Shown one piece after another: positions 55,346 through 62,881 of a stretch of DNA of 64,000 nt. The notes beneath the pieces are model-generated. The model had not been told where the DNA came from, did not search any database, and saw only the letters and a list, made by a program, of their open reading frames with translations. Each line of letters starts with the position of its first letter. The stretch's first letter is position 1. The translations under genes were made by a program, and so were the position numbers. Source of the DNA: Nostoc sp. NMS7 (GTDB taxonomy: Bacteria; Cyanobacteriota; Cyanobacteriia; Cyanobacteriales; Nostocaceae); the NCBI RefSeq assembly GCF_017115085.1, contig NZ_JABXKJ010000077.1:1-64000 (forward strand). The letters run 5' to 3'.

Positions 55346-55411
55346 AGGCGATCGCTTCAGATATAATCAACATATAAAAAGTAAACTCCTACTATTTAGC
55401 AGATAGTAAAC
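55344..55411. repeat. 68-bp direct repeat, copy 2 (downstream of the cassette)
   Basis: 67 of 68 bases match copy 1. It starts within the retropepsin stop codon. The tail then continues TAACGCCTGTAGAGTT, which is also seen after copy 3. Confidence 0.9.
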
Positions 55412-55424
55412 TAACGCCTGTAGA

Positions 55425-55559
55425 GTTGCAAAAAAATTGTCGGTTGGGGAGCCACTGCGTTGCGCGGGTTTCCCGCGTTGTAGCAAGTGGCGTTGGAGGC
55501 TTTGCGTAACCCAACATCCTGATAATCAGTTGGGTTGCGCTCCGCTCCACCCAACCTAC
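55425..55559. repeat. MITE-like element, family B, copy 2 (inverted)
   Basis: Reverse-complement copy of 3173-3307, same 135-bp length, from GTTGCAAAAAAATTG to CCCAACCTAC. It interrupts the space between the direct-repeat copies 2 and 3. Confidence 0.85.
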
Positions 55560-55627
55560 GTCTAATGCACTATTTTAGCCTAGGAGTCCACTACCCACTA
55601 CGTGCATTTCAAAAATCAAATACTAGT

Positions 55628-55666
55628 CCTATATTTAGCAGATAGTAAACTAACGCCTATAGAGTT
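55628..55666. repeat. Partial direct repeat, copy 3
   Basis: Matches the 3' part of copy 2 (TTTAGCAGATAGTAAACTAA then CGCCTATAGAGTT). It suggests that another cassette once followed or that the array arose by unequal crossing-over. The interval 55667-55811 holds no gene. Confidence 0.75.
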
Positions 55667-55811
55667 ACGGGTAAAAAAACTGATATTTTCGGTTTGAAAA
55701 CTGCGGTGTCTGTTACTACTATAAATAAACTCTAAAATGAGATTACAAATGATTGTTGGCAGCGATAATCATTTCCCTATCGCTGCAATTTTGATTCAGT
55801 TTATCTAAGAT

Positions 55812-56750
55812 TTAAACTTGTATCTTTTGCTTTGGCTCTGCCAATTTTTTCTTAAGTGCTAAACCCATAGCCGCAGTTAGTAATAGTCCGCAAACATAGT
55901 TGGGTTCGGGTACTGATTTGGTGGGGCTAGTAAATCCATACTTATGCAAAATTTCCTGTCCTTTGTCTGACAAAATATAATCTGCTAGTTTCTGTGCATT
56001 CGGGTCAGCATTTTTGATAACTGTTAAATCAAATGGCGCTGCAACAGACAAATAATCTGGTAGCCGGACTACTTGCAGACTCGGATCAATTTTTTGCGAT
56101 GCGATCGCGCCAGTATAGTAAGTTAAGAAAACATCAGCTTGCTGAGTCTTGTCTAGAAAATACACTAAGCTATCCTGTCCTGATGGGACTATTGGGGAAT
56201 TCGTTCCACCTGTTAATCGCAAAGCTTTATTATTGAGGGTATCAAAACTACCAGGGGTTTTGGAATTAGCTTGAGTAAATATCTGTTGAGTGTAGTCTCC
56301 AAGAGGATCTGATATAGGTGTTGAAGTTCCTAACTTGACCTTGGGATTTAGTAAGTAATCTAACACCTGACTTGGTGTAATTTTTGCCTGGGAATACTTT
56401 GAGGAAAACACCGCTACAACCTGGTTTTGAGTAAATTCCACTGGCTGACTGCTCAACCCCTTAATGTATAGTTTTTGGGGATTTCCAATATCTGCACTAG
56501 CAAAGACATCAGCAGTCGGCTGTCCAAGTTGGAGTTCTGTTTCTATTGCTTGCTCTCTAATCCCTGATGGCCCAAATACTGTATTTGTTCCTATTCCTGT
56601 TTCTTGGGTGAAGTCTTGGCTTACTTCCGTTAGTGCATTTCTTAAACTACCTGCTCCATATAAGTTGAGAGTAGCGGCAAAAGCTTGATTTGGTATCAGA
56701 ACACTAAAGGCACAAGCTGCCAAAGAACCTGTCAAAAAATATTTTTTCAT
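55812..56750 (-). CDS. ModA-like solute-binding protein with PEP-CTERM sorting signal
   Basis: 312 residues. Signal peptide at the N-terminus (cleaved near FAA). The ligand-binding domain (about 26-275) resembles ModA: LYGAGSLRNALTEVS, FGPSGIREQAIE, ADVFASAD, and ALRLTGGTNSPIVPSG. At the C-terminus VPEPNYVCGLLLTAAMGLAL then KKK forms a PEP-CTERM motif (PEP, membrane helix, basic end), unusual for this family. It predicts surface or outer-membrane retention. No permease or ATPase gene is adjacent, so oxyanion import is not assured. A perfect 19-bp palindrome lies 52 bases upstream. Confidence 0.82.
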   Translation of the reverse strand: MKKYFLTGSLAACAFSVLIPNQAFAATLNLYGAGSLRNALTEVSQDFTQETGIGTNTVFGPSGIREQAIETELQLGQPTADVFASADIGNPQKLYIKGLSSQPVEFTQNQVVAVFSSKYSQAKITPSQVLDYLLNPKVKLGTSTPISDPLGDYTQQIFTQANSKTPGSFDTLNNKALRLTGGTNSPIVPSGQDSLVYFLDKTQQADVFLTYYTGAIASQKIDPSLQVVRLPDYLSVAAPFDLTVIKNADPNAQKLADYILSDKGQEILHKYGFTSPTKSVPEPNYVCGLLLTAAMGLALKKKLAEPKQKIQV

Positions 56751-56801
56751 CTGTTTGCTAAAATCTCCAAATTTTCGGGTATTTTCTCCTCAAGGTTAAA
56801 A

Positions 56802-56820
56802 TTACCAATTAAATTGGTAA
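56802..56820 (-). promoter_or_regulatory. Perfect 19-bp palindrome, candidate operator
   Basis: TTACCAATT-A-AATTGGTAA, 52 bases upstream of the ModA-like start codon. It shares TTACCA-N7-TGGTAA with the site at 58271-58289. Confidence 0.6.
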
Positions 56821-56989
56821 AATGTCAATTACTTTATATAGACAAATCTTGGCTTTGTTACAATACAGTTCGGTTAAGAAAGTTATCAGTTGAGGCAAGC
56901 AGGAGGAGCAGTTCTTGAGCAGGGAGATAAAGAATTATTGCTCAACGAAAATCGGCGGGAATCCCATCCCAACAAGAGGAGTGTCCGGG

Positions 56990-57095
56990 ATAGCCGCCCG
57001 CCTTTCCATTGTCATTAGTTATTAGTCATTGGTAATAATGACTAATGACTAATAACTAATGACTTGAAATCCCCCGGCTTCAAGCCGGGGGATGA
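56990..57095. repeat. Simple and hairpin repeats between the ModA-like and oxidoreductase genes
   Basis: ATTAGTTATTAGTCATT and its inverted copies lie at 57010-57062, followed by CCCCCGGCTT-CA-AGCCGGGGG (57071-57092). The latter resembles end hairpins of IS200/IS605-type elements; no transposase remains. The rest of 56821-57265 has no gene. Confidence 0.6.
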
Positions 57096-57265
57096 GTTAA
57101 TAACTCTTTTTCCTCTCCTGCTTATCCGAACCGTATTGGGCTTTATTAATTATTGAAGACATGGTGGGCGTAAAACTTGCTTTTCGCCAGTCACACTCAA
57201 GAGATTTACAAATGCTCCAGAAGTTATTGCTGATAGTTTTGAGACTGACAATCTTAGCCTCTACA

Positions 57266-57943
57266 TCAGAAATATTTTGGTTTCAAAGGAGAAGCAGGAG
57301 CGGATAATATGAGGATATTTCTCACATTACTAACGTAACGACCTCCAGCTTTGTCACCTGGAACTACTAAACGAGCAAATCCTTCATCTATTAAAGGCAC
57401 AACTGTACCATCACTAGCTTTTTTTGCGTATGCAACTAGCACTGTTTTCCCTTCAAAGTTAGGTTGAATTTCACCAATAGCTACGACTGCACCATAGCAA
57501 TCTGTGGCTTCAGCTAGCACATATTGCCTCAGAAAAGAGTTTTTAGAATTCAAACCAGAATTACCAAGTTTGAGACCACCTCCAGCTTTCGGATTATTAA
57601 TCAATTCCCATAGGGGGACTCCATAGTATGTTTCGGTTTGTGGCCCTGAGCCGGTTTGAAAGCTGACAGTGATTTCAGTAACTAATGCTGGATTTTGTTT
57701 TTTTAAAGCATCTCGCAAATTTTTCAGGTTTTGCAAGTTATATGTGGTTGGATTATTGAGTTCTCCACCCAAGCGAAAACTTGGCGAAAAACCTCCAAGA
57801 CACTTATTTTTATCCGAAAGAGATGCTATTTTTTCTACTTTTTGCAACGGAAGACTACTTCTTGAGTCAGCTAAAGTAGGCTGCCATAAAACCAGTATCG
57901 ATAGTATTAAAGACGCAATCGGTATCGTGCGGGTAAAACGCAT
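57266..57943 (-). CDS. Sulfite-oxidase-fold (molybdopterin-binding-like) secreted protein
   Basis: A 225-residue protein with a signal peptide (MRFTRTIPIASLILSILVLW). The mature part resembles the SUOX/YedY-type molybdopterin domain in its shape: YNLQNLKNLRDAL, TETYYGVPLWELI, and FARLVVPGDKAGGRYVSNV. I see no clear Mo-coordinating Cys at the usual position; TDCYGAVVAIGE offers one Cys. It may be a non-catalytic or cofactor-free member. It is on the same strand as the ModA-like gene, 515 bases upstream of it, and both sit near TTACCA palindromes. Confidence 0.72.
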   Translation of the reverse strand: MRFTRTIPIASLILSILVLWQPTLADSRSSLPLQKVEKIASLSDKNKCLGGFSPSFRLGGELNNPTTYNLQNLKNLRDALKKQNPALVTEITVSFQTGSGPQTETYYGVPLWELINNPKAGGGLKLGNSGLNSKNSFLRQYVLAEATDCYGAVVAIGEIQPNFEGKTVLVAYAKKASDGTVVPLIDEGFARLVVPGDKAGGRYVSNVRNILILSAPASPLKPKYF

Positions 57944-58270
57944 AAAACATTTCTCCGTTTACTATTGAATATTGAAAAAATTAGATAGTTTTGCTCAAAG
58001 CTGTTTGCTCACCAAAAATTAGTCTCGTTATCGCCAAAAATGAGCAAGTTGACAATAAATTGTGTTAGATAAAAATCAAAACGGTTCTATCGTTAAACTT
58101 TCAACTCCTTACCAGACGATACAAAATAGCTAGTTTTCAATATGTGTTATTAAAAACTAATGAATCTTTACGCCAAACTTAGCCGCAAACCTCTTGTTAG
58201 ATTTACGTCTTTCAAAATGGATAAGTGTATCTGTGTAATCTACTGAAGATAATACCAACTTATTGAGAAA

Positions 58271-58289
58271 TTACCAAATAATATGGTAA
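58271..58289. promoter_or_regulatory. TTACCA-N7-TGGTAA palindrome upstream of the oxidoreductase gene
   Basis: TTACCAAATAATATGGTAA, arms of six, total 19 bp. It lies 328 bases upstream of the SUOX-like start, and so could be a distal or second operator. Arms and length match the site at 56802-56820. The rest of 57944-58360 has no gene. Confidence 0.45.
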
Positions 58290-58360
58290 TCAAACGCCAA
58301 CAAAATTAATTTTTATTTCGGCAATGCCTACGGCAGTCGCTTTAGGTATATAGGATATAA

Positions 58361-58392
58361 AAAAGTCCCGCAGCTTTAGGTTGCCGGGGACT
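58361..58392 (-). terminator. Terminator of the small SAP-like gene
   Basis: On the minus strand AGTCCCCGGCA and TGCGGGACT pair across CCTAAAGC and are followed by TTTT. It is 26 bases after the stop of the gene at 58418-58795. Confidence 0.7.
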
Positions 58393-58417
58393 AGGTGCGT
58401 TCGGCTCGTAAATTGAT

Positions 58418-58795
58418 TTACTGATTTAGCAGTCCGATCGCCATCTCAAGGTGCATCTTAGCTTTGTGCAAGTTCAGTAGACTCTCTTGGTCGTATCGGT
58501 CAGGATAGCTCATAGCCTTGCCCTCCATCGTTAGCTTAATCAGGGCTGCTTGCTCATCAGTGGGGGAGTTCATCTCATCTACCACCCCTGTGAGGAATTG
58601 AATAACACTGAAGCCTGACGATTTTAACCCTCTTCCTTGCCTTAATTGAGAGAGTGCTATCTGTGGGAATGCCATCAAGGTAACAATCCAACTAGTCTTG
58701 TACCCTCCATTCCCGGTAGGCTTTAATCCGTAACGCCTACACAAGTCTCTCAATTCAGCAGTGGTTTTGATTTCGAGTTCTGACCTTGTGAACAT
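58418..58795 (-). CDS. Small protein with SAP-like N-terminal motif
   Basis: A 125-residue protein. The start MFTRSELEIKTTAELRDLCR followed by RYGLKPTGNGGYKTSW fits a SAP or helix-extended-helix DNA-binding motif. The C-terminal half is helical, with LINLHKAK-like LLNLHKAKMHLEMAIGLLN. A terminator follows. It diverges from the gene at 58925-59113; two palindromes lie between. I do not recognise the family beyond the SAP-like start. It may be a regulator of mobile or plasmid origin. Confidence 0.65.
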   Translation of the reverse strand: MFTRSELEIKTTAELRDLCRRYGLKPTGNGGYKTSWIVTLMAFPQIALSQLRQGRGLKSSGFSVIQFLTGVVDEMNSPTDEQAALIKLTMEGKAMSYPDRYDQESLLNLHKAKMHLEMAIGLLNQ

Positions 58796-58824
58796 AAAAT
58801 AGAATTAGCCATTTGTAAAAGTGG

Positions 58825-58900
58825 TATCGGTGGTGAACTGTTTTGACAGACTGGTGTCACCACTGATACAACACTCTAATTATTTGTATACAAATAATTC
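58825..58900. promoter_or_regulatory. Two palindromes between divergent small genes
   Basis: First: GTATCGGTGGTGA faces TCACCACTGATAC (58825-58837 and 58858-58870) with one mismatched pair. Second: a perfect 22-bp palindrome at 58879-58900 (AATTATTTGTA and its complement), ending 24 bases before the ATG at 58925. They look like operators. Confidence 0.6.
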
Positions 58901-58924
58901 AAGCTTTATTTACATTTCTCAATA

Positions 58925-59113
58925 ATGCCTAACCCTAAAGGAAGTCCAGAGAATTTAGAGCCGATACAACCAAAGGGTGAGGAACCTATGACTGCTTCTA
59001 TTAGCTTTAGATGCACTGAAAAAATGAAGGAAGAGGTAAAAACACAAGACGACCCTCCTGAGTTTTGCAGAGAAGCGATTCAAAAAGCACTGGATGAGAA
59101 AAAAGGGAAGTAG
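58925..59113 (+). CDS. Small ribbon-helix-helix-like protein
   Basis: A 62-residue protein. MPNPKGSPENLEPIQPKGEE is the N-terminus of a small family common in filamentous cyanobacteria. The later ASISFRCTEKMKEEVKT and EFCREAIQKALDEKK fit the beta strand and helices of a ribbon-helix-helix repressor. A perfect 22-bp palindrome just upstream is what such a repressor often binds. No toxin gene lies downstream; tmk is convergent. Confidence 0.65.
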   Translation: MPNPKGSPENLEPIQPKGEEPMTASISFRCTEKMKEEVKTQDDPPEFCREAIQKALDEKKGK

Positions 59114-59162
59114 TAAAAAGTTGTTGGAGTTTAGTGCAACAACTTTTAGATTTATTTTTCCT

Positions 59163-59825
59163 CTACGTCGCCAAGTGCAAGCGATGGTCGCTTTGCGAAC
59201 CGCCGAAGGCATCGCACAAAATTCTTTGAATCATTTGTTGTACAATTTCTTTACTCAAACTGCCATCTACGCGAACAATTCGTGAGGGATGGGATATTGC
59301 TAAATGTGCGTATCCTTCTTGAACGCGCCGATGAAAAGCGATTGTCTCCTGTTCAATCCGGTCTAGTCCAAATTTGCTGTCTAGTTTGCGGGATAGTCCC
59401 ACCTCGACATCGACATCTAACCAAATAGTTAGGTCACTCTCTAAACCACCAGTAGCAATATAATTAAGCTGATTGATTAAACTCATGTTCAGACCGCGAC
59501 CATATCCTTGGTAGGCAATGGTAGAGTCAGTGTAGCGATCGCATAAAATATATTTCCCGGCGGCGAGATTTGGTTTGAGTTCTTGTTCAACGTGTTGCGA
59601 TCGGTCAGCAGCATACAACAAAAGTTCTGTCACTTGTGCAACTGGCTTATCTTCTGCCTTCTCTAATAGCAAGCGGCGAAGGTGTAAGCCTAACTCCGTT
59701 CCTCCTGGTTCACGAGTTACCACCACAGAAACGCCCAGACTTTCCAACCACTCAGAACAAAGCTGTATTTGGCTGGTTTTACCACAGCCTTCTACCCCTT
59801 CAAATACAATTAATTTGCCACCCAT
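59163..59825 (-). CDS. tmk: Thymidylate kinase
   Basis: Phosphorylates dTMP to dTDP. P-loop FEGVEGCGKTSQ, substrate motif REPGGTELG, and DRYTDSTIAYQGYGRG are intact. The LID region is VEVGLSRKLDSKFGLDRIEQ-like. I use ATG 59825 (MGGKLIVFEG); an upstream ATG at 59846 adds seven unlikely residues. The C-terminus (GGSQSDHRLHLAT) lies in repeat-like sequence and is probably extended. Length is about 220 residues. It diverges from the permease-kinase gene. Confidence 0.94.
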   Translation of the reverse strand: MGGKLIVFEGVEGCGKTSQIQLCSEWLESLGVSVVVTREPGGTELGLHLRRLLLEKAEDKPVAQVTELLLYAADRSQHVEQELKPNLAAGKYILCDRYTDSTIAYQGYGRGLNMSLINQLNYIATGGLESDLTIWLDVDVEVGLSRKLDSKFGLDRIEQETIAFHRRVQEGYAHLAISHPSRIVRVDGSLSKEIVQQMIQRILCDAFGGSQSDHRLHLAT

Positions 59826-59924
59826 GCTTTTTTGTGTGCGCTGCAATAAACTTGTTCGCTGACGTTTGATTAAGAATAGCGCGAAGGTTTTAGATATAAG
59901 GTCTTTGTTCAGAACATTAAGGAA

Positions 59925-62789
59925 ATGGGAACTCTATTAATAAGCTTAATTAGAGTATCCCACCCAGCACTGCCAATCATGTCCCATCCTGCTGATCCCA
60001 CTTTGGGACAATCTTCTTACCCTCGCTTGACTAGAAGCCTGAGTGCTGTTGAAAGTTGGGGCTTCGGTTTGACAGCCCATATTTCCTGGACAGCATTAGT
60101 TCCAGCAATTCATGCAGCTCTGGGTCCCCAAGCTATTTTTGTCTGGATACCTGCGGTAATTTTGGGAATGCTGCTCAACTATCAGGTAAAACGCTTGGGT
60201 ATGCATTTTATGAATGTGGCTGGAGGAACACCTAACTATGCTACCAAGCTGCTGCAAAACTACCCCGGACTAGCTCGTTATGCAGCAATTGGATACCTCC
60301 TTAACTGGGTTTCCTACTTAGCAGTTAATACGATCGTACTCAGAGATTTAATTAAAGTGAATTTGGAGGCGCTGGGTATTGCCTGTCCAGAAATATTTCT
60401 GGATATTGGCTTTACACTGTTGCCGTTTATCGTGGCGTTTAGTGGAACTCGCGCCCTGAGTATTTTACATTTATTTTTTGTAATTCCAGCCTTTGGACTG
60501 CTAATTACCTTCTGTATGCAAGGTCTTGGCTGGTTAGCTTTCTCTGCTGATAGTCCTGGGTTTTTTCCTAGCAATTGGTCATCTTTGGGCTTCGTGGATT
60601 GGGCAAAGTGGTTCTTTTTCGTCACCTATGCAACCTACAGTTGTGAAACCGCTTCTTCCTTTGTCGCTGATAGCCGCCACCCCACGCAGACGCTACGCTT
60701 TCTAGACATTGCGGCTTGGATGATGCCACCGATCTTTTTAGGGGGGTCTTGGGTAATGATGCGGTTAGCAACAGATCCAAACCTCAAAGACAATGCTTTT
60801 ATGAATCTGGTGGCGGCTTCCCAGCCCTTTTGGGGAAAATCAGCTGCTGTAAGTGTTTCCTTTTTGCTAGTAGCTGCAAGTCTTTTAGGTTCGGCAACGG
60901 TCGTTTCTAATTGCCCGCGAATTTTGTATCAGCTGGCCTTAGATAAGCACATTTCACCAGTATTTTCTGTTGTGTCACGCCGGGGTGTGTTTGTTCCAGC
61001 ATTGACCTTGACACTGCTGTTGTGCCTAATCTATCTGATTTGGGGAGATGTAGCGCGAATCGTGGCTGTTGGTAACATCGGTTGGTTTGTCTCCTTTATG
61101 TTATTCCATTTAGGGCTTTGGCTGCGGCGCGATCGCCCGGAAGTTTTGTTCCCTCGCATATCTCTGGGCATTCTGCTATTAGAAGTTGTGGTGCTGTTGG
61201 TGGGCGGACTTGCCTGGGGTTGGCTCAACTTCCTAATTGGGTTATTATTTCCCATTGGTGTCATGGGAATAGATGCAGTAATTCGCCGCGTGTCCTTCCC
61301 TCCATTCCATCGCAGTTGGTGGATGCGGCGATATCGCACGCGCCCTGTGGTAATTATCAAGGACTCAGTAGTTCTCCAGGTGCTCATCCTGATTTTTTTA
61401 CTGTGCAGCGCATTGGGAATTGGCTGGTTATTTGGTGTCAAACTTAATAAAGTTGCAACTGCGGCGGATGAAAATCTATTTGTGGTGCTGCTAATGAGTG
61501 TGGCATTTGTGGGAGTAGCGATCGCCTGTTGGACAACTTTACCACAAGTGGTGGCGATCGCAGAAGCACGAGAGGCTGCCGAACATCTGTTTACTGTCGC
61601 CCAAGATGGTATTTTAGTCGTAGATGATCAAGGTATTATCCGACAGGCTAACCCAGCCACCGAATCTTTCTTTGGTGTCAACCCCTCTGAGTTGCTGGGA
61701 AATCACCTCAATAAATGGCTACCCGCATTAATCTACTATCCAGACCAGTGGAGAAAGCGCAGCGAACAAACCCTACTCTGCAATCGGAAAAACAGAACCC
61801 TGGAAGTTTCCATCTCAGACCGACGCCATCAGGACTTTCAGGAGTATGTTGTCATTCTCCACGACATTACCCAGCGCAAACAAGCAGAAGAGATATTGCG
61901 ACACTCTGAAGCACAATTGCGCCAAGAGGCAAAGCAGCTAGCATCTCAACTGGTGCAGAGTGAAAAAATGTCCAGTTTAGGGCAGTTGGTAGCAGGTGTA
62001 GCGCACGAAATCAACAACCCAGTTAGCTTTATCTATGGCAATATCACTTTTGCCAATCAATATATCCAAGATGTACTTAGTTTGTTGCAATTATACCAGC
62101 AAAACTATCCTAATCCAGTAACTGAAATTCAAGAAAAAACAGAAGCCATCGACTTAAATTTCCTGATTGCAGACTTGCCAAACTTGCTAATTTCTATGAC
62201 AATTGGTGCTGAAAGAATCACAGAAATCGTCTTATCTCTACGAAACTTTTCCCGCTTAGATGAAGCCGAGATGAAAGCTGTGAATATCCATGAGGGTATC
62301 GATAGTACGTTGATGATTCTGGAACATCGGCTCAAGCCTAAATCTGACTATCTAGCAATTGAGGTGATCAAAGACTACGGCGACCTACCATTAGTCGGAT
62401 GTTATGTCGGACAACTGAATCAGGTATTTATGAATCTTCTGGCAAATGCGATTGATGCTTTAGAAGAGGGAGTGGAAAATCGTGAATGGGGAGTAGGGGA
62501 AAAAGCGCTTCCTACTCCCCAGATACGCATTCATACTAAACTCACTAGCGAAAATCAGGTAGTTATTCGCATTGCTGATAATGGTCTAGGCATTCCAGAA
62601 GATGTACAAAAACACTTGTTTGAACCATTCTTTACCACTAAACCAGTTGGTAAAGGTACGGGATTAGGTTTATCTATTAGTTATCAGATTATCACCCAAA
62701 AACATCAGGGAACATTACAATGTATTTCTGCTCCAGGAGAAGGTACAGAATTTGTAATTGTAATTCCGCTAAATCAGCAAGCTATCTAA
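59925..62789 (+). CDS. Amino-acid-permease/PAS/histidine kinase fusion
   Basis: A 954-residue protein. Residues 30-545 have about 12-14 membrane segments and APC-superfamily character (SAVESWGFGLTAHISW, NVAGGTPNYATKLLQNYPGL, WAKWFFFVTYATYSCETASS, SATVVSNCPRILYQLALDKH). Then a PAS domain (about 550-665: VAQDGILVVDDQGII), a coiled coil, HisKA with His694 in GVAHEINNPVSF, and HATPase (NLLANAIDALEEG, IADNGLGIPED, GKGTGLGLSISY). A short repeat-derived insert (VENREWGVGEKALPTPQ) lies in the HATPase. The layout parallels SLC5-type CbrA sensors: a transporter that reports on its substrate. Start uncertain; ATG 59979 is an alternative. Confidence 0.9.
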   Translation: MGTLLISLIRVSHPALPIMSHPADPTLGQSSYPRLTRSLSAVESWGFGLTAHISWTALVPAIHAALGPQAIFVWIPAVILGMLLNYQVKRLGMHFMNVAGGTPNYATKLLQNYPGLARYAAIGYLLNWVSYLAVNTIVLRDLIKVNLEALGIACPEIFLDIGFTLLPFIVAFSGTRALSILHLFFVIPAFGLLITFCMQGLGWLAFSADSPGFFPSNWSSLGFVDWAKWFFFVTYATYSCETASSFVADSRHPTQTLRFLDIAAWMMPPIFLGGSWVMMRLATDPNLKDNAFMNLVAASQPFWGKSAAVSVSFLLVAASLLGSATVVSNCPRILYQLALDKHISPVFSVVSRRGVFVPALTLTLLLCLIYLIWGDVARIVAVGNIGWFVSFMLFHLGLWLRRDRPEVLFPRISLGILLLEVVVLLVGGLAWGWLNFLIGLLFPIGVMGIDAVIRRVSFPPFHRSWWMRRYRTRPVVIIKDSVVLQVLILIFLLCSALGIGWLFGVKLNKVATAADENLFVVLLMSVAFVGVAIACWTTLPQVVAIAEAREAAEHLFTVAQDGILVVDDQGIIRQANPATESFFGVNPSELLGNHLNKWLPALIYYPDQWRKRSEQTLLCNRKNRTLEVSISDRRHQDFQEYVVILHDITQRKQAEEILRHSEAQLRQEAKQLASQLVQSEKMSSLGQLVAGVAHEINNPVSFIYGNITFANQYIQDVLSLLQLYQQNYPNPVTEIQEKTEAIDLNFLIADLPNLLISMTIGAERITEIVLSLRNFSRLDEAEMKAVNIHEGIDSTLMILEHRLKPKSDYLAIEVIKDYGDLPLVGCYVGQLNQVFMNLLANAIDALEEGVENREWGVGEKALPTPQIRIHTKLTSENQVVIRIADNGLGIPEDVQKHLFEPFFTTKPVGKGTGLGLSISYQIITQKHQGTLQCISAPGEGTEFVIVIPLNQQAI

Positions 62790-62881
62790 TTGTCAACATA
62801 AATAGAAATTAGTTCGACACCCATAGGATCACCTAAGTTAGTAATTAGACTATCATTTTTAAAAAAGGATGATAGATAATT

